Positions 59,056 through 64,000 of a stretch of 64,000 bases of DNA are shown here, piece by piece. Source of the DNA: Escallonia rubra (Eukaryota > Streptophyta > Magnoliopsida > Escalloniales > Escalloniaceae); the NCBI GenBank assembly GCA_033065855.1, contig JAVXUO010002071.1:1-64000 (forward strand), given 5' to 3'. The notes beneath the pieces were generated by a model. It worked only from the letters and a program-made list of their open reading frames with translations, did not search any database and was not told the origin of the DNA. The translations under genes and the position numbers were made by a program. How positions within the stretch are numbered: the stretch's first letter is position 1; every line of letters begins with the position of its first letter.

Positions 59056-60320
59056 TTAGAGTTTGGGAGAGAGTTTAAGCGAACTTTTTAATCTCAATGT
59101 AAATGTAAAACTAGCACGATTGCATGTAGACATGAAATCCTTTTCGTTTTGTGCATCCCGTAAAAAAATAGAGACTAGAAGTACCGCGGTCATATTAGAC
59201 TAATTGTATAACACTAACGGCTGAAAACACACATCTTTAATTTACCTTGACGTGATATCGGAATCGTCTTTGCCAATAATTTCAACTATTAAAGACGGAA
59301 GACAAATATTGTGTAATCGTCACCTTACATATAGGAAAAAGAGTGCTACTTTGAAGGAGCAAAGGAGCATTGACTTTGACATTGGCATTGCCGCATTGGC
59401 ATAGTAGTATTTTCTATAAGAAAGGACAACGCCGTCCCAATATTGAAGAATGAATAAATGTCACTTTTCAAAGTATCATTAACAAGCTTGCAATTGCACT
59501 AGATAGATACAACAAAAGCATAAGACTAACTAAAAAGAGGAAACTAAAGCATACGTACATATTGCTATTGTGGATAGACGGTGGCACACGTTAATCTTTT
59601 CTTGTTTGGTTTGCGGACACGTTAAGATGGGTCCACTTTTAGAGGTTACCCTTTGTTTTTTTTTTAATAGTCAATTCCTATGGCCCGTCGGTACGGGAAT
59701 TCGAACTCGAAATCTTGAGGTCATTCTTCAAGGTCTTTTGCCACTCCACCACCCCTTGGGGTTGGGGTTAAATTAAATGTAATAACCATCTGATATGCCC
59801 TACTATTTTATTATCTTTTCAGTTTGAACCGTTAGGAATAGTCTTAAACATAGCAAATAGATTCGACAAGTCTAATAAGTAGAGAGGACCAAAAAGTTAT
59901 AAGAAAAAATGCATGACTAATATAAAAGAATTAAGAAGGTTTAAGTTCGCATAAAATATAAAAATAAGAAAATATTATAATTAATGTCGTTATTGAATAC
60001 GGTAAATATAAAATAGATTGCTCAATTTCACTACTAATTGTATAATTTCACTATTCATAGTGATTTATATAATTTAATAAGGTCAGTCAAACAAAATAAT
60101 GATCTTATATGAAAGACATTTAACTCTTGTTGTATAGATGTATTACAAATATGATTATTAATTGTATTTAGTACAGTAGTCACGTATTCCTGGCCACTTT
60201 GGGCACCGTAAAGTTATGGGTTAGCCCAAAAATCCAGCGTGGCTTCTTCAGGCGGCAGCCGCAGTTAAAATGCATTTGAAACACTCCTACTCCTAGCAAC
60301 GGCAGGCACACTTTTGTGCA
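59056..60320. other. Intergenic, no gene seen
   Basis: AT-rich. At about 59690-59715 the reverse strand reads AGTTCGAATTCCCG, which resembles a pol III B box, so an old SINE piece is possible. Nothing else was recognised. Confidence 0.4.
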
Positions 60321-60328
60321 GCTGTGGG

Positions 60329-60612
60329 TAGGGGTGGCAAAATGGGTAAGTGAGTTGGGTTTTGGTGAAGATTAAATGGGTTGGATAAAAATGGGTAACT
60401 AACCCATTTAGACCCATTTAATTGTGGGTTCACTGGGTCATATCTTAAATGGGCTGGTTTAAACCATTAACCCACTAATGACCCATATCTTTTTGCCTTT
60501 GCATCTTAAGTTCTAAACCACAACACCATAGCAACTAAAAACCACTGCCATGCCATGCCATGTCACCACACAAACAAGGTAATTCATTCACCCTCGTCTC
60601 TTTTACCATTTC

Positions 60613-60659
<47 letters not shown>

Positions 60660-61386
60660 CTCTGTCAACCAAATTCCATGTGTACAAGCTCCTCACAGGT
60701 CAAATCGAGCTTCTACCCAAACCCCTCCAACTTGCAAGCAAACCCAGAAGAAGAGGAAGAAGGCTCATGCCTCCTTTTCTGTAAGGAATCATGTGGATTG
60801 CTGCACGGAATACACCCTAGCTCACCCATTTTCTCGTTTCTGTTGGATCCAAGTGGATTGCTGCACGGAATCATGAAGCACTTGGAGGTGGTTTGTCGCC
60901 CGAATTTCACGGAACCTCGACTTTGGTTTGCATTGTCGGCGTGATTAGATTGGGTAACGTTGTGATCTGTGGTGTTGGATTGGGCAGGTGGAGACAGCGT
61001 CGACGGCGATGGCAACAGTGACGAGGACGGGGATGTCAGGTAGAGACGGCGCCGACGGAAACCACGACAGCGACGGCAGGTGTCGCCGGCGCCGATAGCG
61101 ACGGCGACTGGCGATGGCAGGAGGTGACATCGTGGTGGTGGCTTGGTCTTGTGTTTGCTGTGGCTGTGAAAATTTTGGCTGTGTAACGATTTTGGGTTTT
61201 GAATTTAAGTGTTAGGCACTAATGGGTTGATGGGCACCCAATTAAAACCCATTTAAACCGGTGAGTTAATGGGTTTAGAAATTATTGATCCATTTAGACC
61301 CAATTATTTAATGGGTGGGTTTGGGTGAATTTTAAGTGGGCGGATTTGGGTGGGTAAATGGGTTTGGGTTATCATTGCCGCCTCTA
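60329..61386. mobile_element. Non-autonomous hAT element (1058 bp)
   Basis: The ends are TAGGGGTGGCAA and the complement of TAGAGGCGGCAA, flanked by a perfect 8-bp target duplication, GCTGTGGG (60321-60328, 61387-61394), which identifies hAT. Sub-terminal regions on both sides are built of AATGGGT/ACCCATT-like repeats. There is no transposase. The interior has a CT microsatellite and an open frame of 129 codons (60555-60944) without a known domain. Confidence 0.88.
60606..60662 (+). repeat. CT microsatellite
   Basis: A (CT)n run with a few interruptions inside the hAT element. It accounts for the Ser-Leu run in the overlapping frame. Confidence 0.9.
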
Positions 61387-61394
61387 GCTGTGGG

Positions 61395-61984
61395 CGATGA
61401 GCCCAACGAGTGGATCTTAGTTTGGGCCTATGAATTTCAACCCAAATCCATAAAATCCAATTTGTCCAAGACTCAACCCCATTGAGTTCAGGGTAAAATT
61501 ACACACAAGCACCATATTATACAAGTTTAAACACATGGTACCCTTTCTTAAAATTTCTATTCAATGCAAGGAATTAAGAAAGTACAATAAATGCCATTAA
61601 TGAGTTGGAAGATAATATTTTATGATCCTTCGCTAATGGCATCGATTACCTAGAACTGCTGAATACATCGCGATATAACCCCTGCGCCTCTCTTAACATT
61701 CCTTCTATTATATTAATCCGCTGATTCAACGATCTTAAATGTGCAGGACCAATGGTACATGATAATGCAATACTTAACGAGTGAACGTAAATTTAAGTGC
61801 TTTATTTAGTTTCTTACTAGTCAATCAAAAGATATAATTAATCAACTGCAGTTTTGGTTCTTGCCATTTTATGTAATGAAAAAGTAATGCGTTAACTAGT
61901 TGGTATGTCTTACATCTCCCTAGGAAGAGCATTTTGCTGGAGGTAAGGTTTCACTAGCATCATTTATTCAATCACTAATAAGTA
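61395..61984. other. Intergenic, no gene seen
   Basis: AT-rich sequence between the hAT element and the next repeat cluster. No coding or terminal-repeat signal was found. Confidence 0.5.
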
Positions 61985-62445
61985 ATGTGTTTGAATTTGA
62001 TTGGCAGCTGCTATACCTTTCATATCCCAAATCTCGTTTTATTGAATCCTTACAATTTTAAAATGGAGCTAAATAAGTGCTAAATATTGATTGGTTAGAA
62101 AAGAAAACCTTCAACTCATAAATTCCAACCATCCAACTCTCATGACCTCTCTTCTCCAACTTCATTATTAACGACCTCCCTTCGTATGCATAGAACGGGA
62201 TATTAGCTAGTCAACTATGTATTTGGATTTGGTTGGCATCTCCTATGACTTCCAAAACTCTAATATTATTTTCTTGAATTCTTATAATTTTAAAATAGGG
62301 CTAATTAGATGTTAAATTTTAAGTGTCTACAAAATAACATCCAACTCATGTACTATAACTATCCAACCTCATGATCTCCCTTCCCCCACTTTTTAATTAG
62401 TTACTAGCTAAAATCTCATACTATACACGAAAAGAGAGGTAGTTA
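61985..62445. repeat. Two diverged direct repeats, about 230 bp
   Basis: Units at about 61985-62210 and 62215-62445 share the order TTTGGATTTGRTTGGCA, AATTTTAAAATRGRGCTAA, ATCCAACTC, CTCATGAYCTC. Probably an old tandem MITE pair. Confidence 0.55.
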
Positions 62446-62669
62446 ATTATAAAATGGGAGATGGGAAGTCATGGGATGGGATAATTAGAGTTGGAAGTTA
62501 CTTTCTCGCTAATCATGGTTTAACACATATTTAATTGTATTTTAACATGTTAAGAATTCTAAAAAATAAGATTTGAGATTTGGAAAGTAAAGAAGACATC
62601 GAATGAATCCAAATATATGTAGTATAGATCTCCCTTTCCATGCATAGCACGAGATTTTAGATAGTATTC
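62402..62669. repeat. Inverted repeat, MITE-like
   Basis: Left arm TACTAGCTAAAATCTCATAC (from about 62402) pairs with the inverted right arm ending about 62669, with about five mismatches in 26. The inner part also matches the neighbouring direct repeats in inverted orientation. Confidence 0.5.
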
Positions 62670-64000
62670 AAAATGAGGAAATACATTTACTTATTTCGTC
62701 ATCAAAGCAACTACTGAAGAAGCATAGAAGGTCAAATAAAATTTTACTGGCCGTTAAAGTAAAAACATTCGATACAAAATTAATGAATATAATGTGTTAC
62801 AATCAAATTATAGAGAGCCATGAAACGGAGATCCTCTTGGTAGGTTCTTGTTCACGACATCGGTCTTGGATCGGACCGGCAACTATGAGAGTGAGGATAA
62901 TTATAAACCAAAAATGAGGCAAAAAAGAGTGGCCTGTGAGTTGAAGCAAGGATGGATTGTGGCAATGCCCACCAAAGTCCTCCCTACCCGGAAGAGTACC
63001 GGTTGCAGGCGTCTGTGTCGTAGGAACGTAGCAGAAATTATGGGGGGGGGGGGAGACCACTAATTTGCACCATCCATAACCGCAGGGGGTTGCTATTGCA
63101 ATAGGAATAATATTGTTTAATCTAGTTGAGCCATTATACTTTTACTCGATTACCATTGCTCATACTGCTTGGCTTAGGCAAGTATGATGTTGTAGTATGA
63201 TGTTGTGTCCTCAACTGAAAGAATTTGATCTGTATTGAGTTTTTTGTTGCACCTAAAAAGTCAAAGACCCAAGGATAGCTTCTTCACCAGGAACCATGCT
63301 AAGAAATGAAAATGGGAGAGCCACCGTAGGTTTGAACCGAGGAAGGCTAAAAAATAAGCTGAACTCCAAGGATATATTTGCAGCAGTGTTAAAAGTACGT
63401 ACGTGTTTGTCAAGGCTACGTATCTTTAATGGCTTTCGCATCTTTAACCGTTCTTGGATCCACTTTCGCGATACGTCAACAAAATATTTGAGGGTTAAAG
63501 TTCAACGCTACCAGTATGGTCAACTCAAAGCGTACCACCCCAAATCATGTGTCGTACCTCCATTACCCAAAATTATTGTATGTGTTGGAATCGACGCCTC
63601 GATTCCCTCCCCCCTAGCCCGCCCTCCCCCCAACTTCGGCACGAGGTATCCCCTTGAGGGTCGGCTCGAGCTCTACCTTTGGGGCCTTTCTCTTCTTGCC
63701 CCTTGGTCACACCTCTCTTTGAGGGCTCCCTTGTCTCACTCATTGGTCTCTGCTCCCCTTATAAGCTCCATGCTCCATGACCTTTGTCGCTATACTTGAG
63801 CGATACAATGCTCGATCGCGCCTCAGTGCCATGACAACAGATCGCGCCTCTGCATTACGTGCTCCTGGCACAACGCCTGTCGTCGCGACCAAGCGCCTCA
63901 ATGTCCAACAACGCCTGATCGCCATCTCTCCTCTATGTGCCCCTCCTAAAATTCTTGCAGAATTTATAGCTAGCTTATTGGTGCAGTTTGACAAGATGCA
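62670..64000. other. Unassigned sequence to window end
   Basis: A 13-G tract lies at 63041-63053. From about 63600 the sequence turns GC-rich and pyrimidine-rich, which may be the start of an LTR or a gene leader running out of the window. The frame 63296-63799 has no domain I recognise. Confidence 0.4.

Noticed and set aside
63630..63645. TTCGGCACGAGG, resembling a cDNA library adaptor
   Set aside because: Only 12 bases match and the sequence on both sides is continuous genomic-like DNA; most likely chance.
1..64000. CRISPR array, rRNA or complete tRNA genes, organelle insertion
   Set aside because: No array of equal spacers, no rRNA core sequence and no full cloverleaf was seen; only tRNA-like SINE and primer-site pieces.

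Overview
The window is nuclear DNA from a flowering plant, most likely a eudicot. It has AT-rich intergenic sequence, GT-AG introns of plant size, plant-specific transposon families and a plant-type cyclic nucleotide-gated channel gene. I cannot name the species. Only one ordinary host gene is intact: a seven-coding-exon CNGC15-like channel on the minus strand at 50923-55236. Almost everything else is transposon-derived.

Layout. At 1-1203 there is AT-rich sequence with an old diverged repeat. At 1204-18352 there is a recent head-to-tail duplication of about 8.57 kb (copy 1 at 1204-9772, copy 2 at 9785-18352). Each copy carries a decayed LINE whose ORF2 was split by a Tourist-like MITE and by a Mutator-like element holding a COBRA-like gene fragment (a Pack-MULE). 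The right breakpoint lies inside LINE ORF2, so only copy 2 keeps the LINE RNase H end (to 18976). At 19129-about 24850 lies a minus-strand LTR element without recognisable gag-pol. At 24851-27471 I see no gene. At 27481-30856 three non-autonomous DNA elements sit side by side: a Pack-MULE with an importin-5-like fragment, a second long-TIR MULE, and a MITE with a GC-rich core.

At 31054-42060 lies a structurally complete Ty3/gypsy element of the Tat type: 421-bp LTRs with three differences and a perfect 5-bp target duplication, AAAAG. Its gag-pol is on the minus strand, broken by two in-frame TGAs and one frameshift. On the opposite strand it carries a three-exon gene (33231-35237) whose phases join exactly into 605 codons. 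A 1.3-kb array of about 15-bp GC-rich repeats lies just upstream of that gene's TATA box. From 42491 to about 49200 there are remnants of a chromovirus-like Ty3 element and a scrambled SIRE-like copia element. After the CNGC gene come a GC-rich LTR-like block (57560-59055), a non-autonomous hAT element with an 8-bp target duplication (60329-61386), a cluster of direct and inverted repeats, and unassigned sequence to the end.

The genes do not form a pathway. The window records how a plant intergenic region grows by nested insertion, gene-fragment capture and local duplication. The best candidates for new biology are the spliced antisense gene of the Tat element with its repeat array, and the duplication junction, which holds a templated filler copied from about 0.1 kb away.
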